Below, piece by piece: positions 43,992 through 55,188 of a stretch of DNA of 64,000 bases. This DNA comes from Bacteroidota bacterium (lineage in GTDB: Bacteria > Bacteroidota > Bacteroidia > Bacteroidales > ML635J-15): the NCBI GenBank assembly GCA_029558535.1, contig JAKQEK010000372.1, positions 1 through 64,000 of the forward strand, written 5' to 3'. The first letter of the stretch is position 1. Each line of letters begins with the position of its first letter. The notes below the pieces were generated by a model. That model did no database searches and was not told the DNA's origin. It saw only the letters and a list, made by a program, of their open reading frames with translations. A program made the position numbers and the translations under genes.

Positions 43992-44018
43992 TAAAAAAAG
44001 CCCCGTTAAAACGAGGCT
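43992..44018 (-). terminator. terminator of rpmE
   Basis: On the minus strand AGCCTCGT and ACGGGGCT (43999-44018) pair with one mismatch around a TTTA loop. They are followed by a run of seven T. It lies 23 bases after the rpmE stop. Confidence 0.82.
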
Positions 44019-44041
44019 ATAAATCATATAAATTTAATTTA

Positions 44042-44314
44042 TTAATTTTTATTTTGATTTCTTTGATCAAGATGTTTTTGATAACGATTTCGGAATTTAT
44101 CAACGCGACCTGCTGTGTCAACAAGTTTCATCTTACCTGTATAGAAAGGATGAGAGGTGTTTGAAATTTCCAATTTATAGAGAGGATATTCTGTGCCGTC
44201 TATTTCAATTGTTTCTTTTGTATTTGCAGCAGATTTTGTAATAAATACATGTTCATTTGACATATCTTTGAATGCCACCAGACGATAATTTTCAGGATGT
44301 ATACCTTTTTTCAT
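44042..44314 (-). CDS. rpmE2: 50S ribosomal protein L31, type B
   Basis: The 90-residue ribosomal protein L31 without the zinc-binding CxxC pair, hence type B. It starts MKKGIHPENYRLVAFKDMS and shows EISNTSHPFYTGKMKLVDTAGRVDKF. It is a single gene with its own terminator. Type B copies often replace type A when zinc is scarce; no Zur site is recognised here. Confidence 0.95.
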   Translation of the reverse strand: MKKGIHPENYRLVAFKDMSNEHVFITKSAANTKETIEIDGTEYPLYKLEISNTSHPFYTGKMKLVDTAGRVDKFRNRYQKHLDQRNQNKN

Positions 44315-44456
44315 TTCAATTATTTTTTATAAAAATCTTAATTTGGGCTGCAAAGATAAGCATGTAATTTCAAATTACAAAATAAAAATAAAATATTTTT
44401 TTTATTGCCGTATTTACCACAAATTTAATGAGTTAAACAGAGCTAAAATCATAAAA

Positions 44457-46916
44457 TTATATTCCATCATCTTCACCATAATCTTCTTTCTGCTCCAATC
44501 CTTTTTCTTTTCTTGTTTTAAAATCATTTAATTTATATGTCACAGAAAATGATACTATTGGCATTTTTGGTTGTCTTATGCTATATAAGTAAAAACTTTC
44601 AGTTTCTTGGACACTTTCGTGTTTCATAGTAAAAAACGCATTTCTAACATTAATGCTTAAAGAAAGTTTTCTGTCTAATAAATCTTGTTTTACTCCTACA
44701 TTACCCATAAAGAATCCGAAATCCTTTCCTTGGGCGCTTATTTGTGGGCCATTATAATTAGCCCCTATTTGAATGCTCGTACCAGATTTTTTAAGTCTAA
44801 AAGTATTATTCAGTCTTGCTCTCCACGAAAATGTTGTTCCGGAATTATAATTAGAAGAGATCAATTCATAATAATAACCTGTTCCACTAATATTTAAATT
44901 ATACCATTTGGCAAGATTTAGATTTGTCATTAATTCACTACCAATTGAAATATCTTCGCCTATATTGTCAAATGTCATAATGAAAATGCCAGGATTATCA
45001 GGATTAATAACCGTAATTCGAGAAATCTTGCTATTGGTTTGTCTTAGATATGCCTCAAGGGAAACGAAATTTGGTCCGAATTTTTTTTGCAGACTTAAAT
45101 CATATGAATTTGTATATTCAGGAGTTAAATTTGGATTTCCCTGTCTGATATTATTGGGGTCAACGACTTCGACAAATGGATCTAGATACCAATCACGAGG
45201 TCTTTCTAACCGGCGACTGTAACTGGCAAGTAATTGCATATCGGCAGGTAACTGATATGAAATGTGAACGGACGGGAAAAAGTCGAACTTATTATACTCC
45301 CATTTTTGATCACTTATTGTTTGATGAAAAAGTCTGTCGGTATATTCTGTTCTTAAACCTACTTGATAGCCAAATTTATTCAAGAAATTTGCAAACAATA
45401 GATATCCAGATTGTATGTTCATCGAAAACAAATAAGGATTAACACGCGTTGAATCGTCTGTCCAAATTTCTGATATTAAAGTTTGATATCTGTAATCATT
45501 ATCATTAAGAGAATATTTAATTTGATATCCGGCCTCAATTTTACCTTTTGTAAAAATAGGTAATACATAATCAATTTTTCCAGTAATAGTGTTGCCGGAA
45601 CCTTTTTCAATAGTCCTGTATTTTGATAAAATATCGCCAACTGAATCTCTCATGTAATCTGATTCTATTTCGTCGTAAATATTTTCTTCATTGTCGAAGT
45701 CTTCAGCAAAGCTTCCATAAACTTGTAATTCGTGACCATCTTTATTGAACTTTTTCATGTAATTTAAATCGCCTGAAAAATAACCACGATTAGCACTCAT
45801 ATTATTACGAGTCCAATAGTAATAAAAGTCATCATAAATTCCCGAATAATCATAATAGCTCCCTGCCCAAGTTTCGGAGCCCATTGCATGTCCTCTTAAT
45901 CCATATTTACCCGAGAAAGTAATGATTTCTTTATCGTTTATATAATAATCAAGTCCTAATCGGAAACTACCGGATTTAAAATTTCGATAATTTGACGAAT
46001 ATGTATTTAAAAAATATGTAGAATCATCAGCAAAATAGCTTTCTCTCAAAGACTGTCCATCGCCTTTAAATTTTCTGTCGGAATAATTTCCTCCTATAAA
46101 AAAATTAATCTTTTCAGTTCTTAAATTAAAAAGTGCATCAACGCCAAATGTATTAAATGTTCCATAATTGGCAGAGATTTGACCATTATATCCTTGTCTT
46201 TTATCCTTTTTAAGATTGACATTTATTATCCCACCCACTCCATCTGAATCGTATTTTGCGGACGGATTTGTGATAATTTCAATAGATTCAATTGTGCTGG
46301 CAGGGATTTGCTGCAAAGCTTCGCTTCCTTGAATCGGATATGGGCGACCATCAACTAGCACAAGAAAACTTTCTGTACCCCTCAATGATACGTTTCCATC
46401 AATATCAGTTGTGATAGAAGGCACATTTTCAAGAGCTTCTACGGCTGTTGCCCCTGATGACATGATGTCTTGATTTACATTTATTACTTTCCTGTCGAGT
46501 TTATACTCAACCTGGTTAACTTCAGCTTCTATACTCACTTCTGAGAGTATTTCAGCGTTAATGACCATATATATTTTGCCTAGATTTATATTTTTATTAT
46601 CAGGCTTGATTGATATTTGTGGAATAGTATGTTTCCCATAACCTATAAAAACTATTTCAACGAAAAACTTACCATATCTTATTTGATCAATATTAAAATA
46701 GCCATTTTTATCAGTTATGCCACCGGTAACAATACTTGAATCTCTCAAGCTGTATATAACAATATTTGCGTATTCAATTGGATGTCCACTTTCTTTTTCA
46801 TAAACATAACCGCTAATTATACCTTCTGCCGGCATGTCTCCGCCCATGTTGTTGTGTTGTGCACTTAAACTATTTATCGTGAAAAGTACACAAAAAACCA
46901 TTAAAAGTAATTTCAT
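44457..46916 (-). CDS. TonB-dependent receptor-like outer-membrane protein
   Basis: An 819-residue protein with a signal peptide (about 1-19, ending SLSA). A carboxypeptidase-regulatory-like domain follows (about 30-110, with GYVYEKESGHPIEYANIVIY). A plug domain has SIEIITNPSAKYDSDGVGGIIN. The large C-terminal beta-barrel is of the OMP_b-brl type (many aromatic strands). The C-terminus is charged and ends in DYGEDDGI. The substrate is unknown and no SusD-like lipoprotein follows. It lies 59 bases after atpC, with a weak hairpin (46954-46963) between. Confidence 0.88.
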   Translation of the reverse strand: MKLLLMVFCVLFTINSLSAQHNNMGGDMPAEGIISGYVYEKESGHPIEYANIVIYSLRDSSIVTGGITDKNGYFNIDQIRYGKFFVEIVFIGYGKHTIPQISIKPDNKNINLGKIYMVINAEILSEVSIEAEVNQVEYKLDRKVINVNQDIMSSGATAVEALENVPSITTDIDGNVSLRGTESFLVLVDGRPYPIQGSEALQQIPASTIESIEIITNPSAKYDSDGVGGIINVNLKKDKRQGYNGQISANYGTFNTFGVDALFNLRTEKINFFIGGNYSDRKFKGDGQSLRESYFADDSTYFLNTYSSNYRNFKSGSFRLGLDYYINDKEIITFSGKYGLRGHAMGSETWAGSYYDYSGIYDDFYYYWTRNNMSANRGYFSGDLNYMKKFNKDGHELQVYGSFAEDFDNEENIYDEIESDYMRDSVGDILSKYRTIEKGSGNTITGKIDYVLPIFTKGKIEAGYQIKYSLNDNDYRYQTLISEIWTDDSTRVNPYLFSMNIQSGYLLFANFLNKFGYQVGLRTEYTDRLFHQTISDQKWEYNKFDFFPSVHISYQLPADMQLLASYSRRLERPRDWYLDPFVEVVDPNNIRQGNPNLTPEYTNSYDLSLQKKFGPNFVSLEAYLRQTNSKISRITVINPDNPGIFIMTFDNIGEDISIGSELMTNLNLAKWYNLNISGTGYYYELISSNYNSGTTFSWRARLNNTFRLKKSGTSIQIGANYNGPQISAQGKDFGFFMGNVGVKQDLLDRKLSLSINVRNAFFTMKHESVQETESFYLYSIRQPKMPIVSFSVTYKLNDFKTRKEKGLEQKEDYGEDDGI

Positions 46917-46975
46917 ATATAAAATATTTTTCAGATAGGTAAGACAAAAAAATCCTTAAAAGGTTTAAAAAAAGA

Positions 46976-47212
46976 TTATTCAACTAAAATAACAATCTTA
47001 TTTTTTTTACATTCAATCAAACCACTAGTGATATCGAATGATAACTCTTCACCTTCTGGTTTACGAACAGTAATTATACCTTTTTCAAGCGTAGAAACTA
47101 TAGGTGCGTGATTATTGAGTATTTGGAATGAACCCATTGTTCCGGGAACTCTAATCATTGTAGCTTCACCGCCAAACAGTTTTTTCTCGGGTGTAATTAT
47201 TTCTACTATCAT
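46976..47212 (-). CDS. atpC: ATP synthase F1 subunit epsilon, short form
   Basis: A 78-residue epsilon, about 55 residues shorter than the E. coli type. It has the N-terminal beta-sandwich (MIVEIITPEKKLFGGEATMI, RVPGTMGSFQILNNHAPIV) but lacks the C-terminal two-helix inhibitory domain. The ORF ends naturally with a stop, so it is a short form and not a broken gene. It starts 2 bases after the atpD stop. Confidence 0.95.
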   Translation of the reverse strand: MIVEIITPEKKLFGGEATMIRVPGTMGSFQILNNHAPIVSTLEKGIITVRKPEGEELSFDITSGLIECKKNKIVILVE

Positions 47213-47214
47213 AA

Positions 47215-48726
<1,512 letters not shown>

Positions 48727-48814
48727 TTAATGATATTTTATTTTGCTAACAAAATTATAAATTTAATTGGAAAATAAAAATAACATTGAGCTATTTCGTT
48801 ATTTTTTTTTAAAA

Positions 48815-49783
48815 TTAAAATACTCTGTATCTCAACGACTTATAAAAATTTTCTAAAACATTTTTTCGATCAGCAAGAACATTGATTGAATCCAAAGCTC
48901 TTTCTGCCTTTAAGAAATAGTTTTTGATTAGATTTTTAGAGATTTCGGCAATTGCTAGGTTATCATAAATATTTCGAATTGCTGAAATTTTTTCCTCCTT
49001 ATTGAATTTTTTAAGTTCTAACCAAAAATCAATTGAGTTAACCATTTCATCATTTGCCAATTCCAAAGCTTTAATTAACAAGAATGTTTTTTTGTTTGCC
49101 ACAATATCTCCACCTATAGGTTTGCCAAATTTTTCTATATCTCCATAGGTATCAAGGTAGTCATCCTGTAATTGAAAAGCCATACCAAGATTTATTCCGA
49201 ATTCATAAATGTTATTTTGATCTTCTTTTGAGGCATTTGCAGTTATTGCTCCGATAACAAGACTTGCGGCAATAAGGACTGCAGTTTTGAGTTCAATCAT
49301 TTTTAAATATTGTTCTACGGAAACATTATCTGTTTTTTCGAAATCCATGTCGTACTGTTGGCCTTCACAAATTTTTAATGCAGTGTCTGAAAACACATTC
49401 AGGATTCCTTTCAAATTTTTTGATTCGGCAATATATTTATAAGCAATTACAGACATTGCGTCTCCTGATAATAGGGCAATATTTTCGTTCCACTGACAAT
49501 GAACAGAAGGTTTTCCTCTTCTCATATCAGCTTTGTCCATTATATCGTCGTGCAGAAGAGTGAAGTTATGAAAGATTTCAATTCCTATTGCTGCATTGAG
49601 TGCTTCCTGATAATTCGCTTCAAATAGCTCTGTTGCCATCAAACACAGTATAGGTCTTATTCTTTTCCCACCAATCTCTATTGTATATTTTATTGGAGCA
49701 TACAGATTATCTGGTTGGTTATCAAGGGATAATTTTTCAAGAGCTTGGTTTATTATTATTTGAAATTCTTTATCGTTGTGCAT
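48815..49783 (-). CDS. trans-prenyl (polyprenyl) diphosphate synthase
   Basis: A 322-residue isoprenyl synthase that builds chains for quinones or lipid carriers. The first aspartate-rich motif lies in LLHDDIMDKADMRRG and the second in FQLQDDYLDTYGD. KYTIEIGGKRIRPIL is also typical. The start at 49783 (MHNDKEF) is chosen; a reading from 49828 would add 15 residues across the end of the upstream gene. It follows the epimerase by one base, so the two are coupled. The chain length cannot be read from the sequence. Confidence 0.92.
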   Translation of the reverse strand: MHNDKEFQIIINQALEKLSLDNQPDNLYAPIKYTIEIGGKRIRPILCLMATELFEANYQEALNAAIGIEIFHNFTLLHDDIMDKADMRRGKPSVHCQWNENIALLSGDAMSVIAYKYIAESKNLKGILNVFSDTALKICEGQQYDMDFEKTDNVSVEQYLKMIELKTAVLIAASLVIGAITANASKEDQNNIYEFGINLGMAFQLQDDYLDTYGDIEKFGKPIGGDIVANKKTFLLIKALELANDEMVNSIDFWLELKKFNKEEKISAIRNIYDNLAIAEISKNLIKNYFLKAERALDSINVLADRKNVLENFYKSLRYRVF

Positions 49784-49784
49784 A

Positions 49785-50765
49785 TTAGACCGATGTTTGA
49801 TTGATGTAATCAAAAAATCCGTTTTCAATTATTCTTTTAATTCCGTCTTCGAGTTTAATAAGAGGACGATTAAGAACTTTAAGCATTAGAGAATTATCAG
49901 GGCATCTACGCATCATATCACCTTCCGGAAGCGGGGCAACAAAATTGATTTTTGACTTTGATCCGGTAATATCAATAATCATTTTTGCCAAATCAATAAT
50001 TGGAGTTTCGACAGAATTGCCAATGTTAATGACATCATTTATAAAAAGGTCTTTATAAGCAATTTCTATTGTAGCATCAATGTTATCATCAATATAACAA
50101 AATGTTCTCGTTTGAGATCCATCTCCATAAATTGTTATGTCTTCATTTTTAAGTGCTGCCAATAAGAATTTGCTAATTACAAAATCTTTGCTTTGTTTTG
50201 GCCCGTATGTGTTGAAAAATCTAAAAATCGTGAAATTTAAATTAAACTCTTTATTGTACGAGCGGAGGTAAGCTTCTCCAAGATTTTTAACAATTGCATA
50301 AGGCAACCTCGAATTCAAAGGTGTTGTGTGAGCATTTTGCGGAAATTCAACAGGCTCTCCGTAAACTTCAGAAGAAGAAGAATAAAATACGCGTCTAACA
50401 TCTGTTGTTTTACTAATTCGACAAATGTGTTCCAGCCCCCTTATGTCTTTTAATACAGCAACAGGATGGTCTTGAGTTCTCTTAACCCCCACCATTGCGG
50501 CATAATGAAAAACATAATGGAATTGGAAAGAGAGCATAACTTCGACAATTTCTTTGTAATCATTAACATCGCCTTTGACAAATCTTAAATTATCAGAGAG
50601 AGGAGGCAGTTTGCCAATGTCCCCTGTAGATAAATTGTCCATTAAAATAACAAGATTATCGGGATCTTGAGCTAGTCTTTCTGCGAGTGCACTTGCAATA
50701 AAACCTGCTCCTCCGGTAACCAAAATTTTTCTTTTATATGAATGCCTTGAGGTTAGTGTTTTCAT
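49785..50765 (-). CDS. NAD-dependent epimerase/dehydratase (nucleotide-sugar type)
   Basis: A 326-residue extended short-chain dehydrogenase. The nucleotide-binding motif is TGGAGFIASAL, with Ala in place of the usual last Gly of GxxGxxG. The catalytic YAIVK, the SSSSEVYGEP region and the C-terminal GDGSQTRTFCYIDDNIDATI are typical. This pattern is close to UDP-glucuronate decarboxylase or UDP-glucose epimerase. The exact substrate is unknown. It sits between an RND transporter and a prenyl synthase, which hints at glycolipid or surface-glycan work. Confidence 0.85.
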   Translation of the reverse strand: MKTLTSRHSYKRKILVTGGAGFIASALAERLAQDPDNLVILMDNLSTGDIGKLPPLSDNLRFVKGDVNDYKEIVEVMLSFQFHYVFHYAAMVGVKRTQDHPVAVLKDIRGLEHICRISKTTDVRRVFYSSSSEVYGEPVEFPQNAHTTPLNSRLPYAIVKNLGEAYLRSYNKEFNLNFTIFRFFNTYGPKQSKDFVISKFLLAALKNEDITIYGDGSQTRTFCYIDDNIDATIEIAYKDLFINDVINIGNSVETPIIDLAKMIIDITGSKSKINFVAPLPEGDMMRRCPDNSLMLKVLNRPLIKLEDGIKRIIENGFFDYINQTSV

Positions 50766-50766
50766 A

Positions 50767-53172
50767 TTATTTTTCTATATTATTTTTTTCAAGCGTTACC
50801 TCATCTTCTTCGTAATCAGAGATTTCTATTGCAGGCTCGGGAAACTCTTTTTTATTTAGGTGTTTCTCCATAGCTAATAGCAAGGAAGGTAAAAATATCA
50901 GATTACATAACATCGCCACCAAAAGGGTTGTGGAGATAAGCGTTCCTAATGCAGCGGTACCTCCGAAAGCAGATAGTGTAAAAATCAAAAATCCGAAAAA
51001 TAGAATAAATGATGTATACATCATGCTAGTCCCTGTTTCCTTAAGGGCTTTGCCTACCGCCAAACTCATATTCCAACCATTTAGGGATAACTCTTGTCTG
51101 TATTTGGTCAAATAATGAATTGCCCCGTCAACTGAAATTCCCAACGCGATGTTAAATACAAGAATTGTTGATGGTTTAATAGGGATTCCGAAGTATCCCA
51201 TAAGCGCAGCAGTTACAAGCATTGGAATTAGATTTGGGATAAAAGCAATTAATACCATTTTGGGCGAACGTTGTAAGCCTAACATTAACAATCCAATTAC
51301 TAAAATTGCTAATGATAGACTTATAAATAAATTATTGATTAGATAAGTGGTCCCGGTAAAATACATAACAGTAGAACCAGTAACCAAAGTATTATAGTCT
51401 TTCTCCGGAAAGATATCATCAATGTCTTTATTTATTTTTGATAATAAATCTGCCATTTGATTTGTCCCGATATCTGCAATATTTAAACTTATTCGTGTAA
51501 TAGTTTTTGTACTGTCAATAAATGCCTTAGCAAGTTTTTGATCTAAACCGTTCGGCAATCTGTTAAAAATAATTTCGTATGTTTTAGGGTCGGGAGGTAA
51601 TTTGTAATTTTCAATTTTTCCTTTACTATATGATTGATATAGGAATTTAATGGCATCAGCAACAGACATAGATCTTGATAATTCAGGATATGCTTTTAAT
51701 TTTTCTTGTAAAGAATCGATTTTCTGAATCTGACATATCATATCAAGTCCTTTTATTGAGTCTTTAGCTTCAATAGCTATTTCTATTGGACTAACACCAT
51801 TAAATTTCTTTTCAAGAAATTTTAAATCCACAGAAACAGGATCGTCTTCGGGTACATCATCAAGTAAATATCCTGATTTTTTGATTAAAGTTACTCCAAA
51901 AGCAGAAACAACAACAATAACTGTAATTGTTATAAAAACTTTAGGACGATGATTTATTACAATATTGCTAATAAAATCAACAAGTTTAATCATCAATTTA
52001 CTTTGAAGATGCTTAGTATATTTATTTGAGGGGGGTTGCAAAAAGCTGAAAATAGATGGAATAATTATCATTGCAGTGATAAAAGTAAACATTATACCAC
52101 AGGATGCAATAATTCCAAATTGAGTTAGAATAGAAGAACTGGTTATCATAAATGTAGCAAAGCCAACAGCAGTCGTTAAGTTACTAAGAAAAACTGCATT
52201 TCCCACTTTTGAGATGACTCTTTGTAATGCTAGAATTTTATTACCGTGAGAGACTGTTTCATAATGATATTTATTCAATAAAAATATAGTATTCGGGATA
52301 CCTATTACTATTAATAAAGGGGGTATCATACTTGATAATACAGTTATTTTAAAGCCACACAACCCCATTAGCCCAACAGCCCAAAGAACGCTCACACCCA
52401 CAACAACCATCGCTACGCCAATAACTTTAAAAGATCTGAAAAATATGTACAAAAATATAATACAAATAATTATCGCTAGAAGTACAAAAATTTTCACTTC
52501 TTCTCTAACCAAGAACATCATTTTTGTTCTGATAAAAGGTAATCCGGAGATGTATACTTCAACATTTTGATTTTCAGAATATTCACGAACGACTCGTTCT
52601 ATTTCATCAACTACTGGAATACGTTCTTTGCTATCTAAAATTTCTTTGTTAATATTAACACTCATCAGGAACACTTCTGCATTTTTACTATAAAGAAGGT
52701 TTTCATAGAAAGGTAAAGAGAAAAAAACTGATTTTAAGCTATCGAGTTGTTGTTGAGAGTTAACTTTTTCGGGGAAGATACTGTAGGTTTCAAATTGTCT
52801 TTTTTTTACGCCAAATTCATCTTCTACCGTAACTTGTTTTATGTTTACAGCTTGTGATACAGTTAAAACTCCAGAAACATTTTTTATTTTCTTTAAATCG
52901 GAGCAAAGCTTTTGTAATGCGTTAAAATTATCAACAGTAAATAAATCGTTATCAACAATACCTATTACAATGCCATTTGCTTCTTCACCAAATGTTTTTT
53001 TAAATTTTAAATTATCTTTATAGACAGAATTGTTTTTTGATAATAAATTAGCAAAATGATAATCCATTTCGATGAAAGTGGCTTGATAACCCATAAATAC
53101 TGTAATAACTCCTAAGATAATTAAGAGAGTTATTCTGTTTCTTAATATTGTGCCTGCAATTTTATGCCACAT
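50767..53172 (-). CDS. RND-superfamily transporter, MMPL-like
   Basis: An 801-residue transporter of the RND/MMPL type with twelve hydrophobic segments: one near residues 12-30, groups of five near 225-380 and again near 620-775, and one near 400-425. Two large periplasmic loops are present. Motifs include TAVGFATFMITSSSILTQFG and the later GISVDGAIHYLTKYR. No separate membrane-fusion or TolC partner lies nearby. Such proteins often export lipids, hopanoids or polyketides. It starts the operon with the epimerase and the polyprenyl synthase. Confidence 0.88.
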   Translation of the reverse strand: MWHKIAGTILRNRITLLIILGVITVFMGYQATFIEMDYHFANLLSKNNSVYKDNLKFKKTFGEEANGIVIGIVDNDLFTVDNFNALQKLCSDLKKIKNVSGVLTVSQAVNIKQVTVEDEFGVKKRQFETYSIFPEKVNSQQQLDSLKSVFFSLPFYENLLYSKNAEVFLMSVNINKEILDSKERIPVVDEIERVVREYSENQNVEVYISGLPFIRTKMMFLVREEVKIFVLLAIIICIIFLYIFFRSFKVIGVAMVVVGVSVLWAVGLMGLCGFKITVLSSMIPPLLIVIGIPNTIFLLNKYHYETVSHGNKILALQRVISKVGNAVFLSNLTTAVGFATFMITSSSILTQFGIIASCGIMFTFITAMIIIPSIFSFLQPPSNKYTKHLQSKLMIKLVDFISNIVINHRPKVFITITVIVVVSAFGVTLIKKSGYLLDDVPEDDPVSVDLKFLEKKFNGVSPIEIAIEAKDSIKGLDMICQIQKIDSLQEKLKAYPELSRSMSVADAIKFLYQSYSKGKIENYKLPPDPKTYEIIFNRLPNGLDQKLAKAFIDSTKTITRISLNIADIGTNQMADLLSKINKDIDDIFPEKDYNTLVTGSTVMYFTGTTYLINNLFISLSLAILVIGLLMLGLQRSPKMVLIAFIPNLIPMLVTAALMGYFGIPIKPSTILVFNIALGISVDGAIHYLTKYRQELSLNGWNMSLAVGKALKETGTSMMYTSFILFFGFLIFTLSAFGGTAALGTLISTTLLVAMLCNLIFLPSLLLAMEKHLNKKEFPEPAIEISDYEEDEVTLEKNNIEK

Positions 53173-53439
53173 TCTGATGAAATTTCAGACTACAAAAATA
53201 TATTAATGGAACAAGAATACAATTTTTATTGTATAAATTATAGTTAATAAATTGAATATTATAATTACGCAATAAACTTTATTAGAAAATCGAATTGTAT
53301 TGAAGTTGCTTTATATAAATAGATTTTGTAAAAGTTAATGAAAAATTAAATTACTAGATAAACTTTACAATTTCTTAACACTCAAAATTTACTCATTACA
53401 TCTTAAAGTTATAAAATTGCAAAATAATAATTATAGTAT

Positions 53440-55170
53440 ATGGAATACGGATTAATGGATATTTTGACACTGATAGGTTCTTTAGTATTGTTCCTATATG
53501 GGATGAAATTAATGAGCGAAGCTTTACAGAAAGTAGCCGGAAGTAATTTGAGAAAAATACTTTCTGCAATGACCTCAAACAGATTTTTAGGAGTACTGAC
53601 TGGAGTTTTAATTACCGCTGTAATTCAGTCATCTTCGGCGACTACTGTTATGGTAGTTAGCTTTGTAAATGCAGGGCTACTTTCATTAACAGAATCAATA
53701 GGTGTTATAATGGGGGCCAATATAGGGACAACAGTTACGGCCTGGTTGATATCACTAATTGGATTTAAAGTCAAAATAAGTGCTTTAGCATTACCTTTAA
53801 TTGGTATTGGGTTTCCATTAATATTTTCGAGTAAAAGCATTCGTAAATCGTGGGGTGAAGTTTTAATGGGGTTTGCTCTTTTATTTATGGGGTTGGATTT
53901 ATTAAAAAACTCAGTTCCTGATATTAACAGTAATCCTGAGATACTAATATTTCTTCAATCCTATACGGACTTTGGATTTTGGAGCATATTAATATTTCTT
54001 GGTATCGGAACACTGCTAACTGTTGTAATACAATCTTCAAGTGCAACAATGGCATTAACACTTGTTATGTGTTATAATGGTTGGATAAGCTTTGAAATGG
54101 CTGTAGCCATGGTATTAGGTGAAAATATAGGGACTACAATTACTGCAAATATTGCCGCAATTATTGCAAATACTACTGCTAAAAGAGCAGCCCTAGCTCA
54201 TACTGTTTTTAATGTAATTGGGGTAACATGGGTATTGATACTATACAGACCAATTGTGAAGATTATTGCAGGTGTTGCAGAAGGAATGGAAGGTATTTCT
54301 CCACTAACAGATCCGGTTGCTATTCCTATAGCATTATCTTTATTCCATACAGGATTTAATATCTCGAATGTATTATTGCAGGTTTGGTTTGTTAAATATA
54401 TCGAAAAGGCAGTAACTTTTGTTATTCGTAAAAAGAAAGAAGAAGAAGAAGAATTCGGGTTAAAGTTTATTCACACAGGTATGCTTTCCACATCTGAGTT
54501 GTCAATACTTCAAGCTAGAAAAGAAATAACAGAATATACGAAGAAAGCTTGTAAGATGTTTAGTCAGGTGAAAAAGTTATTTGCCGAAACTGATGATAAA
54601 AAGTGTAAAAAAATTGCTGAAAAGATTGCTAAAAATGAAATTGCAATGGATCAATTTGAAGCAGATATTGCCAATTATTTAACCAAGATCTCGGAGGGTG
54701 AATTAAGTATTATGGGTGCCAGAAGGGTTAGGACGTTGTTAAAGATTAGTGATAATATTGAGAGTTTGGCAGATGGTAGTTATAATATTTCTGTGTCATT
54801 ATCAAGAAAGGCAAAAAAGAAAATCTGGTTTACTCCGGATCAAAGAAATAATATTAACGAAATGTTTATGTTAGTTGATAAAAGCTTTGCAATTACTATT
54901 TCTAATCTTGAGGATTTTGATAAATCAAAACCGGATCTGACTGTAATTCGCGAAAATGAAAAAAGAATAAATGAATTGCGAAATGAACTTAAAAAGCAAA
55001 ATGCTTCTGACATCGAAAATAATAAATATACATATAAGTCAGGTGTTATATATATTGATATTATTACTATTTGTGAAGACATTGGGGATCATTTGATAAA
55101 TATTAACGAAGCTTTAAGTTTTCAGAAACAAGAACTATTAAGCGGTCATGGACATCAGGATAGAGACTAA
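53440..55170 (+). CDS. Na/Pi cotransporter II-related protein
   Basis: A 576-residue membrane protein with two PNaS repeats, seen as VIQSSSATTVMVVSFVNAG (first half, about 60-80) and VIQSSSATMALTLVM (second half, about 200-215). The membrane part ends near residue 320. The C-terminal part (about 345-565) is a helical PhoU-like domain. It probably imports phosphate with sodium. It is convergent with the Ppx/GppA gene. A 267-base gap lies before it and shows no feature beyond AT-rich sequence. Confidence 0.9.
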   Translation: MEYGLMDILTLIGSLVLFLYGMKLMSEALQKVAGSNLRKILSAMTSNRFLGVLTGVLITAVIQSSSATTVMVVSFVNAGLLSLTESIGVIMGANIGTTVTAWLISLIGFKVKISALALPLIGIGFPLIFSSKSIRKSWGEVLMGFALLFMGLDLLKNSVPDINSNPEILIFLQSYTDFGFWSILIFLGIGTLLTVVIQSSSATMALTLVMCYNGWISFEMAVAMVLGENIGTTITANIAAIIANTTAKRAALAHTVFNVIGVTWVLILYRPIVKIIAGVAEGMEGISPLTDPVAIPIALSLFHTGFNISNVLLQVWFVKYIEKAVTFVIRKKKEEEEEFGLKFIHTGMLSTSELSILQARKEITEYTKKACKMFSQVKKLFAETDDKKCKKIAEKIAKNEIAMDQFEADIANYLTKISEGELSIMGARRVRTLLKISDNIESLADGSYNISVSLSRKAKKKIWFTPDQRNNINEMFMLVDKSFAITISNLEDFDKSKPDLTVIRENEKRINELRNELKKQNASDIENNKYTYKSGVIYIDIITICEDIGDHLININEALSFQKQELLSGHGHQDRD

Positions 55171-55188
55171 TTTCAAATGTTGAAATTA
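55168..55188. repeat. 21-bp palindrome joining two convergent stop codons
   Basis: TAATTTCAA and TTGAAATTA pair perfectly around ATG. The TAA that ends the cotransporter gene (55168-55170) and the complementary stop of the Ppx/GppA gene (55186-55188) form its two ends. It may be a weak bidirectional terminator or a chance palindrome; there is no T tract. Confidence 0.5.

Noticed and set aside
46954-46963. Rho-independent terminator after atpC
   Set aside because: CCTTAAAAGG is a short self-paired palindrome beside A/T runs; the stem is too weak to call a terminator with confidence.
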